Shown here: in pieces, positions 24,749-36,030 of the stretch
Numbering within the stretch: the first letter of the stretch is position 1
How the letters are laid out: the number at the start of each line of letters is the position of its first letter
Assembly (NCBI GenBank): GCA_025201375.1
Contig: JAIWZP010000064.1
Span: 62,001 to 126,000, forward strand
Direction: 5' to 3'
From: Gongronella butleri
Lineage: Eukaryota > Mucoromycota > Mucoromycetes > Mucorales > Cunninghamellaceae
Length of the DNA stretch: 64,000 bases
Position numbers and translations under genes: made by a program
The notes under the pieces: model-generated
Database searches by the model: none
Told to the model about the DNA's origin: nothing
Seen by the model: only the letters and a program-made list of their open reading frames with translations

Positions 24749-26815
24749 ATGCAGTCCCCTATTGCCGATCTGACGACAGAAACGCGCGCAACCTCGGGCG
24801 ACATCCCTCCTCCACTTGTGGGTGCGTCCACGACCATTGTCGGCAATAGCATGTATGTATTTGGCGGGCGGCTTGTTGCGTCGCGGCAAATGACGAATCA
24901 TTTGTATATTTTGGATCTTTCGACGTTGGTGTGGGAGCGGCACATTGCCCCGCCCGACTCTGACCCTGCGCCATTGCCACGATATTTCCATTCGGCCAAC
25001 ATTTATGGCAACAGCATCGTGCTGTTTGGCGGCATGAGCAACGCACGACGCAACTCGGCCACGACGCAGGGCCTGTGCACGCTGGACGACCTGTGCTTGT
25101 TTGACCTCGACACGTTGTGCTGGCGCTATCCGACCGTCACACCAAGCATCTATACCCCGCAAGCGCGGTACGCGCATTTGGCCGTGTGCTCGCATGACCG
25201 CCTGATTGTCATTGGCGGCCAGGACATGCTGAACCAATACATCAATGAGATAAATATCTTTGATCTCAAGCAAATGACGTGGATTCAGGGCGGACCCGTC
25301 GACCAGCAATATGGCGCGTATCGCTCGGTCGCCTTTTGCCCACTTTCGTCGTCGCAGGGCCAATCGCCGCTGTGGCCGCCGTCGGACAAGCAGAGCACGG
25401 ATCTGCCCGTGTGCATCTACTCGAATTACAACTTTGCCGATGTCACGCGCGACTTGCAAAGCTGCCGTCCGCTTCAGGAGCACCCCGTCAAGTTCACGAA
25501 CCATTCGGATGACATGAAGGGGTCTCAATTGCCGCCTGGTCTGCGCTTCCCCTCAGGCCACTTGCTGGGCCATCACATGATCATGACCGGCACGCTGCTC
25601 ACGCCCACACACCGCTCGTTCCACCTGTGGGCACTCAATCTCGCGAATCTGGTGTGGGTGCGCGTCGACACGGGCACCATTCTCGCGCAAGGCTCGTGGA
25701 ACAGAGGCATCTTGCATCGCGAGCAGCAGAAATTCTACGTCATTGGCAATCGGCACCGCGACCTGCTCGAGGACTACAACCACCGCCAAATCAATTTTGA
25801 GCACGTGGCCATTGTCGATCTCGAGGCATTCGGCATTTACACGCATCCCGATCAGACGTGCGCGCCCATTGCGCAGGAATTGGGCCTCAGCATGATGAAC
25901 GAGCCTGGCATGGCCGACATGGAGATGGTGTCCACCGATCAAAAGGCGATCCCCATCAATTCGACCATTTTGGCCCAGCGATGGCAATATTTTGCACGTT
26001 TAATCGAAAATCAATCGATCCACAACAAGCGTCTGCAATTCACAGAGTCGTACACGGTCACGCTCGCGTTTCTGCAATATTTGTACACGGACCACCTCAT
26101 GACGGCGCAGCAGCACCAGCCCACGGTCCTGTCGCGCCTTCTTTTGCTAGCTCACATGTTTGACATGCCACGCCTCATGCAATTGACCACACACGCACTC
26201 CACCAGATCTTGACCATTACCACGGCTCACATGGTGTACGAGACCGCCGCGCTCACGGGCCGCACGGCGTTGCAAATTCGTGCGCTGCGCGTGATGATCA
26301 ACACACGCAAGCTCTTGCAACAGCAACAACAACAACAGCAGCAGCAGCAAAATGGTCCGCAGCAGCGCCTCATGAGCCCGAACCAGTCACTAGCGTCGCC
26401 GACATCGACAAACAGCCATGGCGGCACGGGCTCAACGCCGTCGGCGGCAACAAGTGGTATGGTGTACTCGCCAAGCTTCCAAAACAGCATTATGATGGAC
26501 GACAATGCGTCCACGGTCAATGGGTATCCGGCCATGAACATGTCGCCGACCAACACGAACATGCGCCACATGGACGCGCGCCGGCCCAGCCACGTGCACT
26601 CTGTTTCGCCCACGCAATACGACGATCCTGCATCACCGTACCCGTCTTCAATGCAGCACCAACAACATCACTATCACATGCAGCAGCAGCAGCCGCAGCA
26701 CCATCATCTGCACGCGCCGTCGGCATCGCTGTCGCCGCACCAACATCACCAAAGCCCCACCATGATGCCATTGTCGCCAACCGTTGATCGATCTCATGGC
26801 AGCTATAGATTCTAG
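24749..26815 (+). CDS. Kelch-repeat protein, Ral2-like, with BTB-type segment
   Basis: A single 688-aa open frame with no obvious intron, unusual for this window. Residues about 20-330 contain kelch-type beta-propeller repeats (STTIVGNSMYVFGGRL, NIYGNSIVLFGGMSN, CSHDRLIVIGGQDML, EQQKFYVIGN). Residues about 400-530 look like a BTB/POZ-related helical region (NSTILAQRWQYFARLIEN, then FLQYLYTDHL and LLLLAHMFDMPRLMQL). The tail from about 535 is low-complexity, with a run of 11 Gln and many His/Gln/Ser/Pro. The order kelch then BTB resembles S. pombe Ral2, which acts upstream of Ras1 in morphogenesis and mating; that orthology is an inference from layout. Likely cytoplasmic adaptor. Confidence 0.8.
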   Translation: MQSPIADLTTETRATSGDIPPPLVGASTTIVGNSMYVFGGRLVASRQMTNHLYILDLSTLVWERHIAPPDSDPAPLPRYFHSANIYGNSIVLFGGMSNARRNSATTQGLCTLDDLCLFDLDTLCWRYPTVTPSIYTPQARYAHLAVCSHDRLIVIGGQDMLNQYINEINIFDLKQMTWIQGGPVDQQYGAYRSVAFCPLSSSQGQSPLWPPSDKQSTDLPVCIYSNYNFADVTRDLQSCRPLQEHPVKFTNHSDDMKGSQLPPGLRFPSGHLLGHHMIMTGTLLTPTHRSFHLWALNLANLVWVRVDTGTILAQGSWNRGILHREQQKFYVIGNRHRDLLEDYNHRQINFEHVAIVDLEAFGIYTHPDQTCAPIAQELGLSMMNEPGMADMEMVSTDQKAIPINSTILAQRWQYFARLIENQSIHNKRLQFTESYTVTLAFLQYLYTDHLMTAQQHQPTVLSRLLLLAHMFDMPRLMQLTTHALHQILTITTAHMVYETAALTGRTALQIRALRVMINTRKLLQQQQQQQQQQQNGPQQRLMSPNQSLASPTSTNSHGGTGSTPSAATSGMVYSPSFQNSIMMDDNASTVNGYPAMNMSPTNTNMRHMDARRPSHVHSVSPTQYDDPASPYPSSMQHQQHHYHMQQQQPQHHHLHAPSASLSPHQHHQSPTMMPLSPTVDRSHGSYRF

Positions 26816-26900
26816 GGCACTTGTTTCTTCTCTCGGGCCACCACGCCTGCTTTTGAATCGCGTATTAATGCTAATTTCTATCACCGTATCATTACACATC

Positions 26901-26906
26901 AATAAA
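26901..26906 (+). terminator. Polyadenylation signal of the kelch gene
   Basis: AATAAA 86 bp after the stop codon at 26815, within a locally AT-rich 3' region that ends in a T-run. Good position for a fungal poly(A) signal. Confidence 0.55.
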
Positions 26907-27069
26907 ACTGGTCGTTTTCGATTTTTTTAATCATTTCTCGTTATTTTGCTACAGGATGGCATGATTTCATGCTGTGTCTTTCAAATTCAGGACCCGATGA
27001 ACAAGATTTGTTGGACGCGCGCATCCGGCGAAAAAAAGGGGGGCGATACGAAAAGATCTTCTCCATTTG

Positions 27070-28390
27070 TTACAATACAGTATCATACTGTACGTAGGTA
27101 GCACGCGCGACAGAAGCGCAGCCTGTCTCCACTCATCATATCGGCGTGCAGGACGCCTTCAATGAATCTGTGACCAATGGACGGTAAAAGTACTTGTGTT
27201 TGAACAAATTTGGAGAGATCGCGTTGAAATCCGGGAGACCTGGTGTGCAATGACTCTGAGAAGAAGAACTCGCATTTTCGATTTTGGTTTGGCAGCAGAC
27301 ATGATGCTGGTTCGACTCTGCCTGCCTGTCCACACAGATTTCACAAATAATGTGAGCTTCCGCAAGGGTGATGAAAAACATTAGCCGCGAGCATCTACTG
27401 TAAGCAAGTACGTACCCAAGAAAATATCATACAGTATCATATACATACAAAAACACGATTTTCATCCGTAATTCCGTATCATTCATACTGAACTTTTGAA
27501 TTTTACACGCAAATACTGTAAGGCCCTTTGTTCGCTCCATTTTCAATCTCAGTGGGCTGAAACCGATGCGTGCTATCATTTCAATGCGTGAAGCATCGCG
27601 CTGCTACAGTACAACACTGCACAAGCAAAAACGTACATACACATTTATTTGTCATACCTTTTATTATCATAATACTGTATCCCCAAAGCGCGTTTTTTCA
27701 GACTTTGCCGGCCTGCTGTGCCTCCAGAAATTTTTTTTACATCCTGCTTGCCCGCCAATGAAAAACGCACCGCGGCGTACTGTAAACACTGGCCCAGTGC
27801 TGCTTAGGAGTCAGGACGAACCCGCACGATTTTTTTTTGAACTCGAAAATTCCAAAAACCTCAGATTTGTTCTGTTTTGCATTCATTTCGCCACCTGCAT
27901 GGTCGACCCCTCTCAAAAACAGCTGTACAACAGTATTGCGTTCAGCGCAAAATTTGCAACGAAAAAGCTTAAACCCCCAAAGTGCTACGACCACTTTTTA
28001 AAAATTCAGGGGTCACTCAGGGGTCACACTTTTCAAACTCAGAAAATGCCAAATTTGGGAAATTTCGAACTCCGAGTGATCAATGCATCCCAAACAGGTA
28101 ACTCCGACCATTTGCTATTGGCTGACAAAATGACATACTGTACAAGTTGCCCAACGTAAGAAAAAAGCCCAAAGAGTGACGCATGAACGGCGATCGCTCG
28201 ACCGAGAAAAGTGCCTACTTTGCTCAATTTTTTTTTTGCAAAAATTTAAGGTTTGACACTTCCAAATTAAGGTGCGTGGATTGCATGATGGAATTTTTTG
28301 TACAGTTGTTAAATAATAATATTATATACAGTATGTACAATACTACTACATATTATTACAGTATGTATTATTATGATGATACAGTATTAC
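27070..28390. repeat. Non-coding island rich in TACAGTA/TACTGTA heptamers
   Basis: Twelve copies of the heptamer TACAGTA or its reverse complement TACTGTA lie between 27076 and 28386 (27076, 27086, 27396, 27430, 27514, 27605, 27673, 27778, 28136, 28327, 28357, 28380). At this base composition well under one would be expected. Both orientations occur. No gene is supported in the island: open frames are short, Phe/Cys-rich and unsplit by credible introns. A short tandem AGGGGTCAC pair lies at about 28008-28025. Confidence 0.75.
27140..27250 (+). repeat. Fragment related to the 4.3-5.9 kb tandem repeat
   Basis: An AATGAATCTGTGACCAA segment followed by GGTAAAAGTACTTGTGTTTG and then ATCGCGTTGA parallels AATGAATCAGCATCCAAACG, GGTAAAAGCGCTTGTGGTTTG and ATCGCG in the tandem units near 5235-5295. 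Same order and near-equal spacing suggest a single dispersed, diverged copy. Confidence 0.5.
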
Positions 28391-28570
28391 AATATTGTGA
28401 TTTTTTTTATTTTTATGATATTTTTGGAAAGATCAAGGATAGCGCCATTTTCTTCTTCCTCGTCGACCATGGCGCGCTAGCGTGCGCGGCGGGTGGCAGC
28501 ACGCTGGCGGGAGTCGGCAGCCTTTTTGTTGTTGGCGTGCGCGGACTACTTTCGCCGACGACGTACTTTT

Positions 28571-30382
28571 TTAGATCAAGCCGTCGCCAATGGTCGACTT
28601 CTTGGTGTCCGCGCTAGCAGCAGCATCTGCAGGTGCAGCTGGCTGCTTGGCAGGACGGTCAGCGCAGCTGGGAGTCGGGGTCGCTCGATGACTCGAGTGT
28701 CATGGGCACCGCAGTGAGCAGACCACCAGAAGAGGAAGAAGGATGGGGAGCGGCCAATCCAAGGAGGACTTGGGCGGCCTCGTCCATAATATATATTAAA
28801 GTCTGCCGCAAGAAGCAAGAGCTCTTCTTCTTGTTGGGCGACGGCGGCGACGAATCAAGGCACGTTCTCTTGGTGGACGGCCAATGCTTGTTGTTGTGGC
28901 GGCGGCACGGGGCCCTGCATGGGCTCGTCGTCTTGATTTTTGTGCCAGACGACAAAGCTGTGGGCAACAAGGCAATCAGCCTGCTCCAATTCGCTCTTGA
29001 GGGCATTTGGCAAGTGCCATTTTGGCGCAAGAATGCGCGGAACCAGTTTGTGGCGCTTGCCGTGCTGTTTGCAAACATGGACTTGCATTGCATCCATTGG
29101 GGCAAGCACTTCTTGACCTTTTTGGCCATTTTGGTCCATTGGGACAACTTGATTGCGGCCATTTTGATGCGCTGCTGTTGGCCAAGGCAGCGGCGGATGG
29201 AGATGGATGCGCGCAAGAAGGCAAACGTTCGTCGGGGCGCGTTGCACTTCTTGGTGATCGCCTTTTTCGCGCGATGCACGTGCACTTGTGCTTGGAGGAG
29301 CTGCTGCAGCTGCAGCTCTTGTTGTTGTTGTTGCTGCATGAGTATCATGATGTACTGCTGTTGCTGCTGTTCTTGCTGGTACTGTACATGAGCATCATCA
29401 TGTCATGCTGAAGCTGCTGCTGTTGCATTTGCTGCTGCTGTTGTTGTTGATGCTGCTGCTCCTGTTGCTGTTGATGTTGCTGTTGCTGTTGCTGTTGCTC
29501 CTGGAGTTCTTCAAAACGCCACAGGGCAAGCACGGGCGAAGACGGTCAAGGAAGAACACGACGAGGAGGAGAGGCGGTCACCTCGCGCGTGGTGGTGCGC
29601 ATCTTGGGCACCGGCACCGGGGGAGGACGTCCACGTGCTTTGGCACGGGCGGCGAGTAGCTGGCCTGACGCGTCGTCGCGGTCTTGCTTTGCGCGTCACG
29701 AGAAAAGAAGGGCAAGATCTCGGCGGGCTTCGTGCTTGGCGCGCGCAACGGCGTGGGCTTGGGATCGGGCGTGGCCACCGGCTTAAGGACAGGTTCACCG
29801 GCAAAGATGCACACGCGCGCGGGCTCGCTCGTCAGGGGCAGCGGCTGGGGCGACGGCGCGGGCGATGCCATGGATGTGGGCGCGCTGGTCAGCGAGGTCG
29901 ACATGGGCGATGATGGTGTGAACGAGGGCGCGGTCGTCTCGGGCAATGGTGTGCTCGCAGACGTGGTGGTGGGCGCGGACGCTGGCAACGGGAGCCGCTC
30001 AACATCCATCTGCGCATTCGTGCGGCGGAGCGCCGCGGCAACACGCTGGATTCGAAAATAGAAAAGGGAGAGAGAACAAAAAAAAAGGGAGAGAGAGAGA
30101 GAGAGACAAAGAAAATAATCAGTTTCATATCGAATTTACTTCAGGGGGTGCTTTTAGAAAAAAAGAACTTACATTTTCATGTTCATCGAGCTTGTGCGTG
30201 ACGTACAATGCAGACTGCACCATTGCCATCCACCAGCTCATCCGAAGAAATGGGAAACGCGTCGACGCGCTCCTCCGAATCGCCACCAAAAAGATCACCA
30301 CGCGATTGGGAACCAATCAATGACGGGAATAAACGCGCTATCAATGCCACGTCTCCAGAAAACTTGAGATACAGGCCCACAA
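28571..30382 (-). pseudogene. Frame-broken, Gln/Pro/Ser-rich gene of unknown function
   Basis: Reading the minus strand from about 30382 down, protein-like stretches follow one another but change frame. The pieces are: an exon-like segment with DLFGGDSEERVDAFPISSDE; LYVTHKLDEHEN ending at a GTAAGT donor (30172); RVAAALRRTNAQMDVERL with a Pro/Ser/Thr-rich domain; an ARGRPPPVP AT-hook-like piece; a TGA near 29536; a long Gln tract; KWHLPNALKSELEQADCLVA; and a tail (DAAASADTKKSTIGDGLI) ending at TAA 28571-28573. At least three frame changes and one stop are not explained by good introns. Every other long gene here keeps frame, so decay is more likely than poor sequence, though local errors are possible. 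A Gln-rich nuclear regulator is a guess. The 51-nt segment 30173-30223 to 30045 may be the best intact 5' portion. Confidence 0.45.
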
Positions 30383-31239
30383 GAGTGAGCTAAAAGTACA
30401 AATCAGCAGGGATAAGAAAAGGGGACATAAAAAAATACGCAAAAGGGAAGCAAAAAAAAAAAAAAAAAGAGAGAGAGCGAGAGAAAAAAAAAGGCGGTTT
30501 TGTTCCCATGAAAGCGATTATGTTTCAGATTAGCCAACCAGATCGCTTGATTTCGCTCTCCTCCTCCCCCCTTTTTTTTTCGTCGCGAGAGAGCATCCGT
30601 TTTTTTTTTTCCCCATAACAATGACTTTTTTTTAAAAAGCGCGTCAATCAACAAATGCGCTATTTTTGCGAAATAAGGGGGGGACACACCATACCGCAGC
30701 AGCATTTCAATGGGGGTACACCAGTTGGCTCTTGCGGCGTTGGAGGCATTGACGCTTAAGGAATGCGCGACTGCAGAAAAAAAAAAAAGCTAGGAACATG
30801 CCCCAATGTCGGTTTTCTCGACAACCATTCCATTTATTTCCATTTTTAAGTAACACAAAATCCAACGATCAGACTCTCAAACCTTCTGCAGTAGGTTCAA
30901 TAATCATCGATTCAAGGGCTGGTGAGTTTTGCTTTGAAAAATCGCGTGTAAACCCCAAAAACTCGACATTGCAGGAGCTGGTGCTCAAAGTCGCAGGCTT
31001 TCACGACGGAGGATGGGTGTCCAAATTGCATTTCCATTGCGCTGTGTGCAAAAAATATATCCAAACAGTCGTTAGTTTCCGAATACTCGTGATTACACTG
31101 GTAAATCCAAAAAATTGCTTTCATCGACCAACTTTAGCACTGCAGAGTCTTAAAAAGCGATCTAGCGTGTGAAGCCAAGTTAGGAACCTCGAATGGGTCT
31201 TGGTTTGCAGCAGCCCAAGCTCAAGGTAGATCGCTACTC
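30383..31239. other. Intergenic region without supported gene
   Basis: A/G-rich then more even sequence. A possible minus-strand leader for the broken gene lies at 30600-30790 (CTGCAG acceptor-like site and an ATG at about 30749). Beyond 30790 nothing coding is supported. Confidence 0.35.
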
Positions 31240-31930
31240 GCAAATGTAAAAATGAGTCAATTTGAAGACCAGAGACGAAATCGAAAAAGTGGGTCCGCAG
31301 AATGACATGACACTTGCACACAAGATGTATCTCACGGTGAAACGACGAAAAATGCCAAAAGTAGCGTGATTGATCCGCTCAATGGCGAGCAAAGAGCAAA
31401 ATCACATAAAACTTGCACTGCGAATTGCACCGGAAAAACGTATGTTTGTAGCCGCGCTGACGCGTCCACTAGCAAGAGACACGCCATGTGCGTGGATTTT
31501 AAGTAACAACAGGCACGTGTTGCTGGACGCCTGACGCGGTTTATCACGCGTCCAAAATTATATATGATTTGGAAACCGTGTCAAATCTTATGAGGATCAA
31601 CTTTTTTCAAAGATCATTGATATCTACGTGTCAAGCAGACCATGTTCTTTTCAATGATCCGCGTTTCAAAGCGATACGGCAATTCCTCATCAAGTTTACT
31701 CTAGGTCGAAAATAGAGAGCCAAATGCAAGTTACGCTGTAACCAGCGTATGCACCGTTGGTTTTTAGTTGATTTCCGTCAGCGAATGAGGTGTGTTTATC
31801 ATGTGGTTGAATGGCGCGGTGATCCGAGAACCTAAATTTCCCGTTTTCAAATTCACGACTGAACCCCTTTGGAAAATCTGTGAATTTCGGAATGGTGATT
31901 GCACGTCATCCAGTGGTTGGTGCACCCCGT
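31240..31930 (-). repeat. Dispersed repeat family X, copy 2 (inverted)
   Basis: Runs opposite to copy 1 and in the same direction as copy 4 (62300-63000). Landmarks in order: GCAGAATGACATGACACTTG at about 31296, CGCTGACGCGTCCACTAGCA at about 31461, CTGACGCGGTTTATCACGCG at about 31532, an AAACCGTGTCAAA word near 31573, GTTGATTTCCGTC near 31767 and GCACGTCATCCAGTGG near 31902. The same ordered landmarks occur in copy 4 with similar spacing (about 600-620 bp). Confidence 0.7.
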
Positions 31931-32701
31931 GGATGGGATCATTCAAACGAGGTAATTTGGATGCACAATGTCCTAGAATTTTATATCCTGAAAGGATGCA
32001 AGTTTGGCCACAAACGACCAAAAATAAATAAAACGCTTTAATTGCTATTTTCTCGACAAACACTTGGACGATTCCAGATCTATCGCACTAAACACGATGC
32101 AATAACAGAATGTTCAAATCACGTGCTGTGTGCTGAACGCATAATAATTAAAACTCTATTTCGTAACAAAAGATTACCAATTTTGCAACAAGTCGAGATA
32201 TCAGCCTCTACCGTGATCCGGTCGCTGTCAAAATTGGTCCAATTCACTGTCGTATTAATTTTATGCTATTCACCAAGTTTGGGCTATTAATATGCATTTT
32301 TGGTGAAGATATGATTACTAAGGTGTTGCGACTCAGAAGCAAATGCGCGATTGCTGGTAACACAGGCATCTTGCCGCCCTAGAAACAGGCGCAATCGGCG
32401 TCAATGAATGATCTGTTTCACCAGTAGTGCATTTGAAGCATTTGACAAAGAAAAATCAATAGCTATTTTATCCTTTTTTTAAAAACATAACCGATGAGCT
32501 TTTATGATGACCCAAAAAAAAAAAGGTACCTCAGGGCGACCAATGGGCTGCGGAGGGACGATTTTTTTTGTCACATCTTGTCCTGCTGTCCAAAAAAGGA
32601 CGCGTGCGGGGCTCCATCATTTTGTTTCACAGCAACCTCTTACTTTTGCTCTTTTTTCCCATTTCGTATCTCCTGAACGCACCACGCCCGTATCAGGTCC
32701 T
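31931..32701. other. Intergenic region upstream of TUM1-like gene
   Basis: No supported gene. It lies next to repeat copy 2 but I could not align it to the arms flanking copies 3 and 4. The last 150 bp are pyrimidine-rich and likely include the promoter of the gene at 32702. Confidence 0.4.
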
Positions 32702-33934
32702 ATGTTGAGAACACTCGCGTCCTCTGGTCTTTCTAAATTTGCTTCTAGTACGTCGACTCGATTTTTTTGCTGCAAAAAAAAAACAAAGCAAACTCATGTC
32801 GACGCCTTTTTTTTTATAAAATAGCACGAGTCACCATGGCCACTGCGTCCATCACGTCCCGAGGGTACTCGAGTTTGTTGTCGGCGGACGAGGTTGCATC
32901 GTCGCTGGACAAGGTCAAGGTGCTGGACTCGTCATGGCACATGCCCAACGCAAATCGCGATCCTTTTCAGGAATTCCTGGCCAAGCGCATTGATGGCGCG
33001 CGATTCTTTGGCATTGACACGATTAAGGACACCACGGTCGACTTGCCGCACATGCTGCCGACACCCGAAGTGTTTGCTCAAGCCGTTGGTATGGCATTTG
33101 GTTTAAAATTATTGATTTTTGGGCGATGTACCTCATTTTTTTTTTTTTTTTTTTGTGATTTAGGCGACCTTGGCATCAGCAATGAGGACCATGTGGTTGT
33201 GTACGACTCTGTGGGCACGTTTTCGGCGGCGCGTGTCTACTGGACGTTCAAGGCATTTGGGCACCAGGGCCCTGTTTCAATTTTAAATGGTGGTTTGCCT
33301 GCGTGGGAACGTGGTGGTCACGCGGTGGTGGGTGGCCCTGTTGCTGCCATTGAGCGTGCTTCCTACGCGGTGCCGACGTTGCAGAAGGATTTAGTGCGCG
33401 ATTATGCAACGATGCTGCAGCATGCCAAAGCCGCGCAGGCAGGCAATTCGACGCCTCAGATTTTGGACGCACGTGCATTGGCGCGATTCACGGGTGAGGC
33501 GCCAGAGCCGCGCCCGGGATTGTCCAGCGGCCACATGCCCGGCTCCATCTGCGTGCCCTTTCAAGAGGTCGCCAATGCCCAGGGCCAGTACAAGTCTGAC
33601 GACGAGCTACGCGCCCTCTTTGAGTCAAAAGGAGTCGACTTGACCAAGCCCATCATCACCAGCTGCGGTAAAAGAAAAGAGAGAGAGAGAGAGTGGAAGA
33701 CAGAGAGAAAAATAAAAGAAAAAGAGAAAACAAAGCCGTTTCGCTTCATCTCATCGTTCATCTCATCGTTCATCTCATCGTTTTTGTGCATTTCTGGCAA
33801 CAGGCAGTGGCATCACGGCGTCGGTGCTCTATGTGGCATTGGAGCGTGCCGGTGCCAAGCAAGTGGCTGTGTACGATGGAAGCTGGACTGAGTATGCAGA
33901 CAAGTCGGATGCAATCATTGTCAAAGACGCGTGA
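32702..33934 (+). CDS. TUM1: Thiosulfate/3-mercaptopyruvate sulfurtransferase
   Basis: Four exons (32702-32747, 32825-33088, 33164-33667, 33804-33934) encode 314 aa with two rhodanese domains. It should move sulfane sulfur from mercaptopyruvate or thiosulfate to acceptors such as the tRNA-thiolation pathway or cyanide. Domain 1 is the inactive copy (KVLDSSWHMPN, then VVVYDSVGTFSAARVYW and SILNGGLPAWE); domain 2 has ILDARALARFTGE and the active loop with Cys271 in CGSGITAS. The first 15-20 residues (MLRTLASSGLSKFAS) look like a mitochondrial targeting sequence; a second ATG at 32836 just inside exon 2 could give a cytosolic form. The last intron splits the active-site loop directly after Cys271. 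The third intron contains a perfect 12-bp triple repeat. Confidence 0.93.
33745..33780 (+). repeat. Three perfect 12-bp tandem repeats in an intron
   Basis: TTCATCTCATCG occurs three times in a row inside the last intron of the sulfurtransferase gene, following a (GA)n run near 33676-33692. The intron acceptor follows 20 bp later. Probably a simple minisatellite. Confidence 0.9.
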
Positions 33935-34019
33935 AAAATTAAAAAATCGCGAAACGCGTATAAAATCAAGATGCCATTTTTTTTAATAAGATAAGGGTTG
34001 TATGCTATTTACAAGTGGT

Positions 34020-36030
34020 TTAAAAGTGGACGGACCGCTTGCGCTTTGCGCGATGTTTTTCGTGATCGACGACCATTTGCTGCAAATCGTGCTGGCCGGC
34101 GCCGCGAGGCACGCGAGCGGCTTGGGCTTGGTCAAACTTGTCCTGAAGCATGGCGACAGGGAGACCGTGCGGATCGTCAGTCATTTCACGCGGCTCTAGG
34201 GCAATGGTGACATCCGATGCTGGGGCGGACCACGAAGGACGCTTTTTGAGCCGCGAGATCGACACGGGCGGTATGTCATAGGCATGCTGCGACCCCATCC
34301 ACTGTGTCTTTGTCGTGGTTGTCGCTTTTTCGGGCAAAATGGTATAAAACGCGTGTTTGGCATTCTCTGTGGCGTCCAATGTCATCATTTCTTTGCCTTG
34401 ATTGCGTTTGTGCTTGCTCTTTGCCTTGCCGAGCTCTAATTCCTGCTGCACGTCAACCTCGATCAGCGGTGTGTCCTGTGGCTCGCCTTGATCGACCGTG
34501 GCAGCGTCGTCGTCCTCCTCGCCTTCACTAGTATCAGATTCCGCGTCTTCCAGCTCGCCCCACCACGATTTATCCACCACAGCAGCTGTTTGTGCGGATG
34601 TTTTGTCAACATGCGCGTTCGGTTCCACCTTGAATCCATACAGAGGCCGACCCAGCTGCGCAACAAGAAGAAAAAAAATAAAAGTGAGAAAATGATATTT
34701 CAAATGAATGAATTGCGCGTTTTACTTCATCAACTGGGATCTTTCCCCATTCTTGCGCTTGGAAGCCAGTCATTGCCCCTGGCGGGATCGGCGCGTTCAG
34801 GCCAGGGATGGTCATGGTCGCCGCGTAAGCGGGTGGCGGGCCGTATCGCTGCATTGCATGCAACCAGGGTGGCGGTGACAGTTCCGTGGTCATGCCAAGC
34901 GCTTCTCTGAGGTCCGGCGACAGCGATCCGGGTTTCAATTGCTGCATTGCGTCGTGAAACCCCTTGTTCTCATAAAATCTACGCGTAAAAAGAAGAATAA
35001 ACGAGGGAAAAGATGAGTATTGCCTCTTTTTCATCTCGTATCTCTTGTATGCGCGCGTACAATTCGCCATGGCGCGTCAGCTTGGACTTGGTTTGGTGCT
35101 TGAAGAACGCGTCATGCATATCGTCGTAATCCAGAGCAAGGGTGCTCAACTTGCCACGTCGTTGTGCTCTGGTGCGCGCTTTTTGCTTCTTGGCGTGCTC
35201 CTGGCGCTTGAGTTGATCGCGCATCTCCATCACACCCGTCTGCTTGATGTAATCTACACGCGACAAAATGAGCAATTGCTTTCGTTTGGACTCTTTTTTT
35301 CATTTTTTTTTTTTTTTGGCTAACCTGGCAATTCATAGGCCGGTTTGGTATCGAAAGGGTGCATGGTCAAGTACTTGTGTGCATAGCTCCAATGCTTTGG
35401 TACGGGCACCGTGTTTCTGCATGCTTTCAAGTCGACGAGGAGGAGCGGGTCAGGTGAGCACGGGTCCAATGCCTGATTTTTAAAAACAAAAGGGGCATTG
35501 TCAAGTTTTGTGATTCTTCACAATCAAAAAAAAGACGCATTACGTGCACAACGTCGGGATTGGAGGCCAATTGCTTCAACTCGGCGAGGGTATAGCGTTC
35601 TGCTCGTTTTCTCTTCTTTTTGGACAAGGAATGAGACGATGGCGTGGCTGGTACGGGCAGATCTGCGCGGGTATCGGTGGAATCGGGCGCCGAACAAGCT
35701 GGCGCAGGCGTCGCAGCAGCCATTGGCAACTGATAATGCTCAAACACCTGCTTCCACTCAGCCTCGACCTGTGGGTCCAATGCGCCTATTGATGACATGT
35801 CCACAGGCTCTGCAACGTACTCAGGCTGCTGCCGCTCTTGTTGCTGCTGCTCCTGGTGCACGTCTTGGTCTTGCTGCTGCAAAAACAAGCGTAAGATCGG
35901 GCAACTGTCGTTGAACAACAAAGTTTACCTCATTTTTGAGCTTTTTTCGTTGTTTTTTCTTGGCACGTCGCTTGAGCTTCCATTGCTTGCGCTGCTCGTC
36001 GGTGATCGGGGACTGCTGCACCGGTTGCAT
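34020..36030 (-). CDS. CUS1: Splicing factor SF3B2 (SAP145/Cus1)
   Basis: Six minus-strand exons (36030-35929, 35876-35544, 35472-35325, 35253-35061, 34978-34726, 34655-34020) encode 554 aa. SF3B2 is a scaffold of the U2 snRNP SF3b complex that contacts intron RNA near the branch site. Diagnostic pieces run in order: a Lys-rich N-terminus (KLKRRAKKKQRKKLKNE), a YTLAELKQLASNPDVV helix, NTVPVPKHWSYAHKYL, the PSP-type core (LSPDLREALGM and PPPWLHAMQRYGPPPAY), PGLNAPIP with GRPLYGFKVEPN, and a charged C-terminus with SGEEDDD-type acidity and KKRPSWSAP. Lengths vary in the family (Cus1 436, human 895), and the shorter N-terminus here fits fungi. Exon 4-5 joining gives HGELFYENKGF, matching the conserved HGDLYYEGKEF pattern, which supports the hand-made model. 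Confidence 0.93.

Noticed and set aside
24453..24849. Plus-strand Leu/Phe/Ser/Pro open frames before the kelch gene
   Set aside because: Products of the pyrimidine-rich leader; composition is not protein-like.
28633..29391. Plus-strand 252-codon open frame rich in Cys
   Set aside because: It is the reverse-complement shadow of the minus-strand Gln-rich (CAG/CAA) sequence.
33745..33780. Possible CRISPR-like repeat
   Set aside because: Units are directly adjacent without spacers and lie in a eukaryotic intron; simple minisatellite.
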